A DNA stretch of 64,000 nucleotides, taken from assembly GCA_016928155.1 (NCBI GenBank), contig JAFGLG010000004.1:1-64000 (forward strand), in the 5' to 3' direction. The translations under genes were made by a program, and so were the position numbers. Position 1 is the first letter of the stretch. Every line of letters starts with the position of its first letter. This stretch comes from Candidatus Woesearchaeota archaeon (GTDB lineage: Archaea; Nanobdellota; Nanobdellia; Woesearchaeales; JAFGLG01). The notes beneath the pieces were generated by a model. The model did no database searches. It worked only from the letters and a program-made list of their open reading frames with translations, and was not told the DNA's origin. Below are positions 7,984-15,066 of the stretch, piece by piece.

Positions 7984-8334
7984 TTACTCCTTCCCTGCAA
8001 GTTTTGCTATCTCTTTGATTATGTTCTTTGCTTCGCCTTCCTGCACTATCGCGACGCAGGATGTCTTGACGCCTACGCCTGCTGCTGCGCCTAGCTCTTC
8101 CTTGCTTCCGACTGCTACGCAGGGTATCCCCTTCTCGTCTGAAAGCAGTGGAAGATGCATCACGACTTCGGGAGGTGTCACATCTTTTGCGATCACAACA
8201 AGTTTTGCTGTGGATTTCTCTATCGCTTTTGTGACCTCATTTGTCCCTTTCTTGAGCTTGCCTGTTGTTTTTGCTAACTCTATCGCTTCAAAGACTTTTT
8301 CTTGTTGATCTTTTTCTAGTTCTATGGTTGGCAT
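7984..8334 (-). CDS. rpl7ae: 50S ribosomal protein L7Ae
   Basis: 116 aa K-turn RNA-binding protein, part of the ribosome, C/D and H/ACA guide RNPs and RNase P in archaea. Seen: [22 protein letters not shown] (two parts) and [17 protein letters not shown], the K-turn-binding regions. First gene of the translation block; GAGGTGAAA (8337-8345 on this strand) is its ribosome-binding site. Confidence 0.96.
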   Translation of the reverse strand: MPTIELEKDQQEKVFEAIELAKTTGKLKKGTNEVTKAIEKSTAKLVVIAKDVTPPEVVMHLPLLSDEKGIPCVAVGSKEELGAAAGVGVKTSCVAIVQEGEAKNIIKEIAKLAGKE

Positions 8335-8709
8335 TTGGTTTCACCTCATAGTAACTGCCTTATTTGATGAAATAAGCTCGAATTGAGCTGTTTTCCTATA
8401 ATCGGGCACAATCCAGAAAGATTTGCCTCATTCCAGCGCATGACACCATTTTCTCGGCATCTGGCTATCATCAATCACAGGTGATATTTCAAAGAAAATA
8501 GGGGGTTAATAAATGTAGCGGATATCGGGGTATACAACGAGTTATATATGAAAATAAATGAAAACCTTATTTCCTTTGTCACTTATCATCTTTATTTCCT
8601 TTATAAATTATTATCTTTATTTCCTTTATCGCCTTTATCACTTTATCAGCTGTCACCTTTATTGCTCCTCCCCTTTATCATCCAACCCTCATCCGCCCTT
8701 ATATCTCTT
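8335..8709. other. intergenic region with CTTTAT-rich low-complexity tract
   Basis: No convincing gene. Bases 8560-8700 on the plus strand are pyrimidine-rich with many CTTTAT/TTTCCTTTAT copies; the two frames over them give Leu/Pro/Ser-rich sequence and are judged spurious. On the minus strand the same tract is purine-rich (ATAAAG) and follows the end of the cis-prenyltransferase homologue. TATA-like sequences on the minus strand near 8507-8517 and 8537-8549 may belong to the L7Ae promoter, giving a leader of more than 150 nt. Confidence 0.5.
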
Positions 8710-9375
8710 TTATTCCAGGTCTTTCGGGCTGAATTCAGAAAAGCTTTTTTTCAGGAATCTCATTTCGCATTTAGGTGAATCCCATAGAAGGAATCCTCCT
8801 GAAGACTTCACATCCCCATAGATGAGCATGATGTCAGGAGGGATGAAGTATGAGCTGTACAGGTTGTCCTTTATCTCCTCTTCTGTTATGTCTTCTATCT
8901 GGAGCTTTCCCATGGTTGCCTTGCGTGTTATCATCCTGCATGCATCTATTATCTCCTCATGGCCGTCATAGTTGAGGCAGAGATTGAGGAAGTAGGAATC
9001 ATAGTCTTTTGTCTCTTCAATGACTCGCTTAATGGTATTGACCACCTCGCCCCCGAGGTCATACCATTTGCCGAGTATGAATACCTTGACCTTGTTTGCC
9101 TTGATGGTCTCATCAGTCTCGAGTTTTGCGAAGATGGAGTTCAGGCAATCTGTATTCTTCTCAGCCCCGGCCAGGTTTATTGTTATTATGGGTATCTCTT
9201 TTTCTGCCTGTGTTCTTATGATCTCGAATATCTTTTCTTTGCATTTTTCTGTATCCTTTTCGGGCATGTTGATTTCTGGTATGTTCAATGCTATTGCTAT
9301 ATGGTTCACCTTGCCCCTTTCGATCTTCCCCAAGCCTTTGAAGCCTGTGAGCCTCTGCATGTATTCTTTGAACAT
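8710..9375 (-). CDS. cis-prenyltransferase (UppS/Nus1-like), catalytic motif missing
   Basis: 221 aa. The C-terminal half fits the UppS fold: FLNLCLNYDGHEEIIDACR (family ALNYGGRAEI), a SYFIPPDIMLIYGD segment (family LPDPDLLIRTGGE) and GGFLLWDSPKCEMRF (family SNFLLWQ.AYAEF). The N-terminal active-site motif HxAxIMDGNxRW is replaced by HIAIALNIPEINMP, without the Mg-pyrophosphate Asp, and the GHxxG segment is gone. Such loss is known in Nus1/NgBR-type partner subunits of heteromeric cis-prenyltransferases. It may be a non-catalytic subunit of dolichol or C55-lipid synthesis for glycosylation. The C-terminal RxG motif of Nus1 is not seen. Divergent from the prepilin peptidase gene. Confidence 0.75.
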   Translation of the reverse strand: MFKEYMQRLTGFKGLGKIERGKVNHIAIALNIPEINMPEKDTEKCKEKIFEIIRTQAEKEIPIITINLAGAEKNTDCLNSIFAKLETDETIKANKVKVFILGKWYDLGGEVVNTIKRVIEETKDYDSYFLNLCLNYDGHEEIIDACRMITRKATMGKLQIEDITEEEIKDNLYSSYFIPPDIMLIYGDVKSSGGFLLWDSPKCEMRFLKKSFSEFSPKDLE

Positions 9376-9428
9376 GTTTTATAATATATTAAAAAAACTT
9401 TATAAAGATTGCTGTTTTGGTCCAGAAG

Positions 9429-10298
9429 ATGCTTGACATTATTCTGTATTCCGCTGCCATCATGGCTCTGCTTATCAGCTCTGTGTCTGACCTGAAGATC
9501 AGGGAAGTTCCGGATTGGGTGAGTTACTCATTGATATTCTTGGCTCTCGCATCCCGGCTGATTTTTTCTCTGCATGAGCATGATTTCATCCCTTTCCTGC
9601 AGGGCTTGGTCGGATTCGCAGTGATGTTCCTCATCGCGCTGGCCATGTTCTATACAGGCCAGTGGGGCGGCGGTGATTCAAAGCTTCTCATGGGCATAGG
9701 CGCTGTCTTTGGCATCCCGTTCAGCCTCCAGCAGATCCCTCTGCTCGTCATATTCATTGTCAATCTGCTTTTCCTGGGAACAGTCTATGGTCTCATCTGG
9801 TCTGTAGCCCTGGTTGTCATCAGGTTCAGGGATTTCAGGAAAGAGTTCAAGGCATTGTTCAGGAAGAGGGTCTCTGTTATGAGCCTCAGGTATGTCCTGA
9901 TCTTCTCCTTCTGCCTTTTCATACTTGTCTTCTTCACGAGGATACGTCTGCTTCAGGTGATGCTGCTGGCCCTTGCAGGCATTGCGATAATCACTTTTTT
10001 TGTGTCCATTGCTATCAAGGCAGTGGAGAATTCTTGCATGTACAAGCATCTTCCTCCTGAAAAGCTGACAGAAGGTGACTGGATTGCAGAGGATATCAAG
10101 GTCAGCGGCAGGCACATCTGCGGCCCTAAGGATCTCGGCATCTCGAAAGAGCAGATCAGGGAGCTTATCATGCTTAAGAAGCAGAAGAAGATAAGCAGGG
10201 TCCTGGTGAAAGAAGGCATCCCGTTTGTCCCTTCTTTCCTTTTCGCGATGATAGCGACGATGATGCTTGGCAACTGGCTTGCGTTAGTGATGAGGTGA
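9429..10298 (+). CDS. type IV prepilin peptidase (A24 family)
   Basis: 289 aa inner-membrane aspartic protease that cuts class III signal peptides of pilins or archaellins. Seen: Asp in SVSDLKIREVPDW near residue 22 and the GxGD-like motif GQWGGGDSKLLMGIGA near residue 82, with about seven hydrophobic segments. A soluble-looking stretch (residues 195-260) interrupts the C-terminal helices. TATA box CTTTATAAAG (9399-9408) lies 25 bp before ATG 9429, so a leaderless start is preferred to TTG at 9417. Its substrate in the window could be the 43-aa peptide at 53588. Confidence 0.9.
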   Translation: MLDIILYSAAIMALLISSVSDLKIREVPDWVSYSLIFLALASRLIFSLHEHDFIPFLQGLVGFAVMFLIALAMFYTGQWGGGDSKLLMGIGAVFGIPFSLQQIPLLVIFIVNLLFLGTVYGLIWSVALVVIRFRDFRKEFKALFRKRVSVMSLRYVLIFSFCLFILVFFTRIRLLQVMLLALAGIAIITFFVSIAIKAVENSCMYKHLPPEKLTEGDWIAEDIKVSGRHICGPKDLGISKEQIRELIMLKKQKKISRVLVKEGIPFVPSFLFAMIATMMLGNWLALVMR

Positions 10299-10302
10299 GA
10301 CT

Positions 10303-10527
10303 ATGATATACTTCGGATATTTTGGTATGGCCGCTCTTCTGGTTTCTTATGCTCTGCTCAATACGAGATATAATGTGCTCTTCGTGCCGATCGCGACCAT
10401 TGCAAGCATTCTCCTCACTCTCCATGCCATACTTCTCACTGACATCCCGTTCATTGTCGTCAATGGATTCATTGTCATCTTATTGGCGGTCAAATGGTAT
10501 AGGGGCGACAAGAGATCCCATCTATGA
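10303..10527 (+). CDS. small membrane protein, three helices
   Basis: 74 aa with three hydrophobic segments (residues 3-20, 24-46, 49-66) and a basic C-terminus. The arrangement and the FIVVNGFIVILLAVKWYRG end recall CBU_0592/SemiSWEET-like small membrane proteins, but this is a weak resemblance. It starts 4 bp after the prepilin peptidase stop behind GAGGTGAGACT, so the two are translated from one mRNA. Confidence 0.7.
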   Translation: MIYFGYFGMAALLVSYALLNTRYNVLFVPIATIASILLTLHAILLTDIPFIVVNGFIVILLAVKWYRGDKRSHL

Positions 10528-10529
10528 TG

Positions 10530-11123
10530 TTATTTACTTTCAAAAACATTCTTCAGGTTTTCCATAGGCCCGGAATCCAGCGGTGAAGGTTCAAGTATTG
10601 GCTCTTCATACGTCTTCGGGCTCGGTATCATTCGGGTTATCAATCCGATCACAAGATAGAATATCGGAGCAAAGAGCAGCACCGCAAGACCGAGTTGTAG
10701 GCTGAGGTCAATTTTTCCGTATATCACTGGTGTGAAAAAAATAATGAAGTAGGCTATCATCCTTATCTTGCCGAGGACTTTGACTCCCTTCACCATCTTC
10801 AGACCGAAGATTATCACCAGTGCGCCATAGATTATTATCAACGCAGAGATACCTATCTTAGCATAGAAATATATTGTCTTCTCGAACCATTGTGTTGTGC
10901 CCGCTAGCGTCCTTAACCAGTCAACACCGGCCCAGATCAGCACCACACCATTTGTTATTGCATTGCCGAGGCTTGTCCCTTTCTTCTCTTGGAAGAGCTC
11001 CGTGAATATCCACATGAGGTATACAGGAACAAGTATCCAGAGGAGTTCGGGGAACCTGAATGGCGCAGAGAACAGCTGGCCTGATATGCTGAGCATCTCT
11101 CCTATGTAGCTTATCGCGCTCAT
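10530..11123 (-). CDS. polytopic membrane protein, unknown function
   Basis: 197 aa with five or six hydrophobic segments (about residues 25-45, 57-75, 85-108, 118-135, 138-165) and a proline-rich cytoplasmic-looking tail. Its ATG overlaps the stop of the HIT gene by 4 bp, so it closes the CYTH-RdgB-HIT operon. It ends 2 bp from the convergent 74-aa membrane gene. Family not recognised. Confidence 0.7.
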   Translation of the reverse strand: MSAISYIGEMLSISGQLFSAPFRFPELLWILVPVYLMWIFTELFQEKKGTSLGNAITNGVVLIWAGVDWLRTLAGTTQWFEKTIYFYAKIGISALIIIYGALVIIFGLKMVKGVKVLGKIRMIAYFIIFFTPVIYGKIDLSLQLGLAVLLFAPIFYLVIGLITRMIPSPKTYEEPILEPSPLDSGPMENLKNVFESK

Positions 11124-11578
11124 TTGATTGCTTCACGGATCTTTTTCTTGAATTTATCTATTTCCATATCGACATATTCGGTATGGCCCGCCTTGAATGG
11201 CTGGTCGTCTGTTATGAATCTCGGTACGATATGGTAATGTACATGCGGGACTTCCTGCCCTCCTGCTTTCTTGATATTGACAAATATGTTGAGTCCGTCG
11301 CAGAGCAGCCCTTCCTTGATGCCTTTGGCGACTTTCATCACTGCCTTCTGGAGCCTGCAGTGGCTCTCGTCATCCATCTGCAGAGGTGTCTCGGCATGCT
11401 TCTTCGGCATGACCAGTGCATGCCCTTTCGCTATCGGGTTTATGTCCAGCATTGCGAAATGCTCATCGTCCTCGTAGATCTTTGCGCATGGCATGTCTCC
11501 TTTTATTATCTTGCAGAACACACAATCTTTGATTGTGTGCTCGGAAATCTCAGATTTCCTTTGGATGCAGTCTGTCAT
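11120..11578 (-). CDS. HIT family nucleotide hydrolase/transferase
   Basis: 152 aa. CVFCKIIKGDMPCAKIYED near residue 19 and the histidine triad VPHVHYHIVPR near residue 129 define the family (Ap4A or AMP-lysine-type hydrolases). The two CxxC-like cysteines of the N-terminus (CVFC) with downstream His may bind zinc, as in many archaeal HIT proteins. GGAGGGG ribosome-binding site. The start overlaps the RdgB stop. Confidence 0.93.
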   Translation of the reverse strand: MTDCIQRKSEISEHTIKDCVFCKIIKGDMPCAKIYEDDEHFAMLDINPIAKGHALVMPKKHAETPLQMDDESHCRLQKAVMKVAKGIKEGLLCDGLNIFVNIKKAGGQEVPHVHYHIVPRFITDDQPFKAGHTEYVDMEIDKFKKKIREAIK

Positions 11579-12108
11579 TTTTTCCCCTCCAGGTATTCTC
11601 TCAGCTTGTCGAGCGCCTTTCTCCTGTGGCTTATCTCGTTCTTGTTTTCCAGTTCAGAGAAGGGCTTTTCATATCCTTCAGGTATGAATATCGGATCAAA
11701 GGCGAATCTCCTGACAGGTGAAGGCTTGCATATCCTCCCTTCGACGCTGCCGACGAATATCTCTGTTGATTTTCCGTCTGTATAGCCGATGTATGCCTTG
11801 GCCCTGGCTTTCTTGTCCTTGTCCTTCACTAGATCATAGAGCCCTTCTGTGCCTAGCTTCTCGAAGAAGTGCTTGATGTAGGGCCCGGGCAGTCCATTTA
11901 GTCCTTCCATTTCCAAGGACACGTCCTCCACTATGCATGGTCTCATGAGATGTGCATATGCTTTTGCCAGTTTGTCATTGATGATCTCGTCAGCTTCTCC
12001 CTGTATCTCATCAATATCAAATTTTTCCTGTATCACGTCGAATCCGGAGAGTATCCTCTTAGCTTCTTCGTATTTGTTCTTGTTCCCTGTCACAAAGACA
12101 ACCTGCAT
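11575..12108 (-). CDS. rdgB: RdgB/HAM1 non-canonical purine NTP pyrophosphatase
   Basis: 177 aa house-cleaning enzyme hydrolysing dITP, ITP and XTP. Seen: VVFVTGNKNKYEEAKRIL at the N-terminus, VEDVSLEMEGLNGLPGPYIKHF, PSPVRRFAFDPIFIPEGY and SHRRKALDKL at the end, all hallmark segments. ATG at 12106-12108 is preferred to a GTG at 12117 because it gives the family start. Confidence 0.95.
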   Translation of the reverse strand: MQVVFVTGNKNKYEEAKRILSGFDVIQEKFDIDEIQGEADEIINDKLAKAYAHLMRPCIVEDVSLEMEGLNGLPGPYIKHFFEKLGTEGLYDLVKDKDKKARAKAYIGYTDGKSTEIFVGSVEGRICKPSPVRRFAFDPIFIPEGYEKPFSELENKNEISHRRKALDKLREYLEGKK

Positions 12109-12113
12109 GAGGA

Positions 12114-12671
12114 TCACTCAAGCCCTTCAAAGATGTAGCCTTTGCTCTCTGCGATTATTCTGGTGTATCCCCTTTGCTCGATCTCTTTGTCATGCACGCC
12201 GATCTTCCTGAATATCTCCAGTGCCTTATTCTTTGCTTCTTCAGGGTTGTCTGTCTTTAGTTCTATCTCCAGGAAAGTGCCCAGTCCTTTTATGTTGTCT
12301 ATGTTGATCTCGAAGTCATCCAGCTGTGCCATTATCCTGTCCTTGAATATGGTGAATATCTCTGTGAAGTTCATCTCGCGGAGCATGCTGTTCATCTCAG
12401 ATGCGTTCTTTATCTCGACATAATGTTCTATCCAGTCCCCGTGCGCTCGGAGCTTCTTTAGGTTTATGCTTTTCTTGTCTACCTCATCCCTCACCCTGAT
12501 TATGAAGGCTCCGGGCTTCTGTATGCTCTGCTCTTGCCCGATGGGCTTGAAGTAATGGTCAACCTGTGTTGTTGATCCGCAGAAGAGTGTTCCTATGTCT
12601 AGAAGTTTCTGTTTCACCTCTTCTAGGCTTTCTATCCTGGCCCTGAGGCCGTATTTGTCAGGATGAGCCAT
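12114..12671 (-). CDS. CYTH-domain protein (CyaB/thiamine-triphosphatase type)
   Basis: 185 aa. The eight-stranded tunnel signature is recognisable: VDHYFKPI, AFIIRVRDE, INLKKLRAHGDWIEHYVEIK, KDRIMAQLDDFEINIDNIKGLGTFLEIELK (listed in parts). The N-terminal ExExK motif that binds triphosphate is changed to KYGLRARI, keeping only the basic end, so activity may differ from classical CYTH enzymes. It heads a four-gene operon with two other nucleotide-cleaning enzymes, which suggests a nucleotide or polyphosphate substrate. Confidence 0.88.
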   Translation of the reverse strand: MAHPDKYGLRARIESLEEVKQKLLDIGTLFCGSTTQVDHYFKPIGQEQSIQKPGAFIIRVRDEVDKKSINLKKLRAHGDWIEHYVEIKNASEMNSMLREMNFTEIFTIFKDRIMAQLDDFEINIDNIKGLGTFLEIELKTDNPEEAKNKALEIFRKIGVHDKEIEQRGYTRIIAESKGYIFEGLE

Positions 12672-12706
12672 ATGGCTTTCTTAAGAAGCTGCATATATAA
12701 ATGTTA

Positions 12707-12845
12707 TGGACCGGTCGGGACTTTCGCCAGCATCATTTTGGTGTTTTGGCATCCATCTGTTGCTGTTTCGAACCCGAGGCCCCTACCACTTTGGAGCTTT
12801 TCAGCCTTGCCAAGGTAATGCTCTACCAGGCTGAGCTACCGGCCC
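12707..12845 (-). tRNA. tRNA-Ala(GGC) with two introns
   Basis: Read on the minus strand, acceptor GGGCCGG (12845-12839) pairs with CCGGTCC (12714-12708), giving the G3-U70 wobble that marks tRNA-Ala; discriminator A at 12707. Intron 1 (12789-12807, 19 nt) is at 37/38 with a perfect bulge-helix-bulge: outer TACC/GGTA, helix TTGG/CCAA, bulges CAA and AGT, inner GGCT-gaaa-AGCT. Anticodon GGC is at 12811-12809. Intron 2 (12721-12766, 46 nt) is in the T-loop at 59/60: bulge AAA, hairpin CAGCA...TGCTG, one unpaired G, helix TTCG/CGAA, bulge AGT. Splicing restores TCGGG-TTCGAAT-CCCGA. Mature length 74. Confidence 0.93.
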
Positions 12846-12890
12846 AAGGATAATGACAAATGAAGGTCTTGGTTATTTTTTTTGCATTTT

Positions 12891-12975
12891 TGGGCCGGAC
12901 AATATAAAGTATGGGCTTGAGCAAAGCGAAACCCATGAAAGTGTCAACTGATTTCTCAGTTGGGCTACCGGCCCA
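12891..12975 (-). ncRNA. putative structured RNA, 85 nt, unknown
   Basis: On the minus strand an 8-bp closing stem TGGGCCGG/CCGGCCCA holds two hairpins: CAACTGA-GAAA-TCAGTTG (a GNRA tetraloop) and ATGGGTTT-(10 nt)-AAGCCCAT. The second stem has a G-U pair on this strand but an A-C mismatch on the plus strand, and GAAA would be TTTC, so the minus strand is the likely RNA. A TATA box at 13001-13011 lies about 30 bp upstream. Its first 11 bases equal the start of the neighbouring tRNA-Ala (GGGCCGGTAGC), but there is no T-arm or anticodon loop. It could be a tRNA-derived RNA or an unrelated sRNA. Confidence 0.5.
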
Positions 12976-13000
12976 TTTGTAGCAGGATTTCCTTGAGCTG

Positions 13001-13011
13001 TATTTATATTT
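13001..13011 (-). promoter_or_regulatory. TATA box upstream of the 85-nt RNA
   Basis: On the minus strand this reads AAATATAAATA, a strong archaeal TATA box. Its centre is about 31 bp before position 12975, the outer end of the folded element, which fits transcription start there and possible read-through into tRNA-Ala. Confidence 0.5.
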
Positions 13012-13094
13012 ATCTGCTTTATTTAGAAAAAACATATATATGCTTGCTTTATGAGCACAGGTTATGGCTCATATGGGGCAGGCGGGATATCAAT

Positions 13095-14795
13095 ATGGAT
13101 GATCTGGATATAAAGAAGGAGATCAGGAATTTTTCATTGCATAATGCTGTCAAGTTCAATGGCAAGGCCTCTTCTGGTGCAGTTATCGGAAGGTTGGTTG
13201 GCAAGCACCCTGACATTAAGGCCCGGCTCAATGAGTATGGCAGGATCATCTCAGACATAATAAAGGAAGTCAATGCCATGGATCCTGATGCGCAGATGAA
13301 GGAGCTGGAAGAGAATGCGCCTGAATTGCTTGAGGAGAAGAAGGAAGTGAAGAAGAAGGATCTTCCGGAACTGAAGCTGATTAAGGATGAGGTCGTCATG
13401 AGGTTTGAGCCTAGCCCGAGCGGTCCGCTCCACATCGGCCATCTCTATCCTCTCGCTTTGAATCTCGAATATGTCAGGAGATACAAGGGGATCTTCTATC
13501 TCAGGATAGCTGACACGAATGCCGACAATATCGACCCTGGATCCTACAGTCTTATCCCTGAGAATGCAGGATGGTTCGCGAAGAGGGAGATAAAGCCCGT
13601 GATCCAGTCTGACAGGATGGAGCTGTACTACAATTATGCGCTCAAGCTCATCGAGGAGGGCTACATGTATGTGTGCGGGTGCACAGCAGATGAGTTCAAG
13701 GAGCTCAAGGCGAAGAAGTCTGAATGCCCCTGCAGGAACCTGAAGGTCGGCGAGCAGGTGAAGAGATGGCACAGGATGTTCGACAGGGAGAAAGGATATC
13801 AGGAAGGCGAAGCTGTCGTCAGGTTCAAGACAGACATGAAGCATAAGAATCCTGCGATGCGTGATTTCCCGATGATTAGGATAAATGATTCTGAGCATGC
13901 GCGGCAGGGATCGAGGTATCGCGTATGGCCGCTCATGAACTTCTCCGTCGCTATAGACGACATGGACATGGCAGTCACCCACACACTGAGGGGCAAGGAC
14001 CATGCAGACAATGCGAAGAAGCAGGCCATGATACATCACGCCCTGGGATATCCGACGCCGTATGCGATCAGCGTCGGGAGGATAAATTTCCTGGGCTTCC
14101 CTGTATCATGCTCGCAGACGAAGGCCGGCATCAAGGAAGGCATGTACGAAGGCTGGGACGATGTCAGGATTCCGTTTGTCCCTGCACTGAAGAGGAGGGG
14201 TTACCGGCCTGAGGCTTTCATCAGGTATGCGCTTGATGTCGGTGTCAGCGCAAATGACAAGAGTGTCGACATCAAAGATTTCTTCAAGACAATAGACTGC
14301 TTCAACAAGGAGGTCCTTGATCCCGTCTCACAGAGGTTTTTCTTTGTCAGGGATCCTGTCGGTATCGATATCTCAGGTTCTCCTGATCAGGAAGTCGAGC
14401 TTGATCTTCATCCTGAGCACAGGAAAGGCGGCAGGAAGTTCATGACTTCCTCTTCATTCTGGGTTGAACAGCGGGATTTCGAGAAGTTCAGGGAAGGCAG
14501 CCTCTACCGCCTGATGGACTGCCTGAATTTCAGGAGGAGCGGGGATTCTTTCAGGTTCGTCTCTGCAGACTACCGTGATTTCAAGGACAACGGCGACATG
14601 ATCATCCATTGGCTTCCGCAGGATGAGACAGTTGATGTCGAGGTCCTCATGCCTGACAACACTGTGGCATCAGGTTTTGGTGAGAGAGGCATTGTTGGTC
14701 TTGATGTCGGTGACATCATCCAGTTCGAGAGATTCGGATTCTGCAGGCTTGAGAATGCCTCAGGCAAGTATTTTTTTGTCTTCTGCCACAGATAG
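13095..14795 (+). CDS. gltX: glutamyl-tRNA synthetase, archaeal type
   Basis: 566 aa class I synthetase charging tRNA-Glu (in archaea commonly non-discriminating, also charging tRNA-Gln). Seen: HIGH-type motif PSPSGPLHIGHLYPLAL near residue 110 after an archaeal helical N-terminal extension, RIADTNADNIDPGSY, LRGKDHADNAKKQAMI, and SQTKAGIKEG in the KMSKS-loop region, then the C-terminal beta barrels. The frame is open upstream to TTG 12960, but that part is Tyr/Cys-rich and crosses the structured element; ATG 13095 (MDDLDIKKEI) is taken. Its likely substrate tRNA-Glu lies at the window start. Confidence 0.95.
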   Translation: MDDLDIKKEIRNFSLHNAVKFNGKASSGAVIGRLVGKHPDIKARLNEYGRIISDIIKEVNAMDPDAQMKELEENAPELLEEKKEVKKKDLPELKLIKDEVVMRFEPSPSGPLHIGHLYPLALNLEYVRRYKGIFYLRIADTNADNIDPGSYSLIPENAGWFAKREIKPVIQSDRMELYYNYALKLIEEGYMYVCGCTADEFKELKAKKSECPCRNLKVGEQVKRWHRMFDREKGYQEGEAVVRFKTDMKHKNPAMRDFPMIRINDSEHARQGSRYRVWPLMNFSVAIDDMDMAVTHTLRGKDHADNAKKQAMIHHALGYPTPYAISVGRINFLGFPVSCSQTKAGIKEGMYEGWDDVRIPFVPALKRRGYRPEAFIRYALDVGVSANDKSVDIKDFFKTIDCFNKEVLDPVSQRFFFVRDPVGIDISGSPDQEVELDLHPEHRKGGRKFMTSSSFWVEQRDFEKFREGSLYRLMDCLNFRRSGDSFRFVSADYRDFKDNGDMIIHWLPQDETVDVEVLMPDNTVASGFGERGIVGLDVGDIIQFERFGFCRLENASGKYFFVFCHR

Positions 14796-14898
14796 CTCAG
14801 TTTTCTTTTTACAGACGGGAAAACGCAGTTTTTTCGAAAGATTTATATAGTAGTTCGGGGGTTTTAGCAGTATTACTCAAATAAAATGGGGTGAAATT

Positions 14899-15060
14899 AT
14901 GTTAGTGGTAAAAGCTAAGATTAAGGATTATGCAAAGGGTTTTAACGTCGCTGGAGATTTTGCTGATGAGTTGAGCAAGAAATGTACTGAGATGATCAAG
15001 GCAGCCTGTACAAGGGCTGAGGCCAATGGCAGGAAGACAGTGATGGCAAAGGATCTGTAG
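14899..15060 (+). CDS. histone-like DUF1931-type mini protein
   Basis: 53 aa. The translation MLVVKAKIKDYAKGFNVAG, then helix FADELSKKCTEMIKAACTR and AEANGRKTVMAKDL resembles small archaeal DUF1931/histone-like proteins, whose last helix and RKTVMxxDL end mimic the histone fold. TATA box GATTTATATAG at about 14839-14849 and GGGGTGA ribosome-binding site (14888-14894). Likely binds DNA as a dimer; function in the cell unknown. Confidence 0.8.
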   Translation: MLVVKAKIKDYAKGFNVAGDFADELSKKCTEMIKAACTRAEANGRKTVMAKDL

Positions 15061-15066
15061 AATATT

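Noticed and set aside
8548-8821. Two plus-strand frames over the CTTTAT-rich tract
   Set aside because: Composition is Leu/Ser/Pro/Phe-rich low complexity, they overlap the true minus-strand gene end and each other, and no ribosome-binding site or family is present.
12960-13094. N-terminal 45 codons before gltX
   Set aside because: They would start at TTG within the structured element and read Tyr/Cys/Leu-rich residues unlike any GluRS; ATG 13095 gives the family start.
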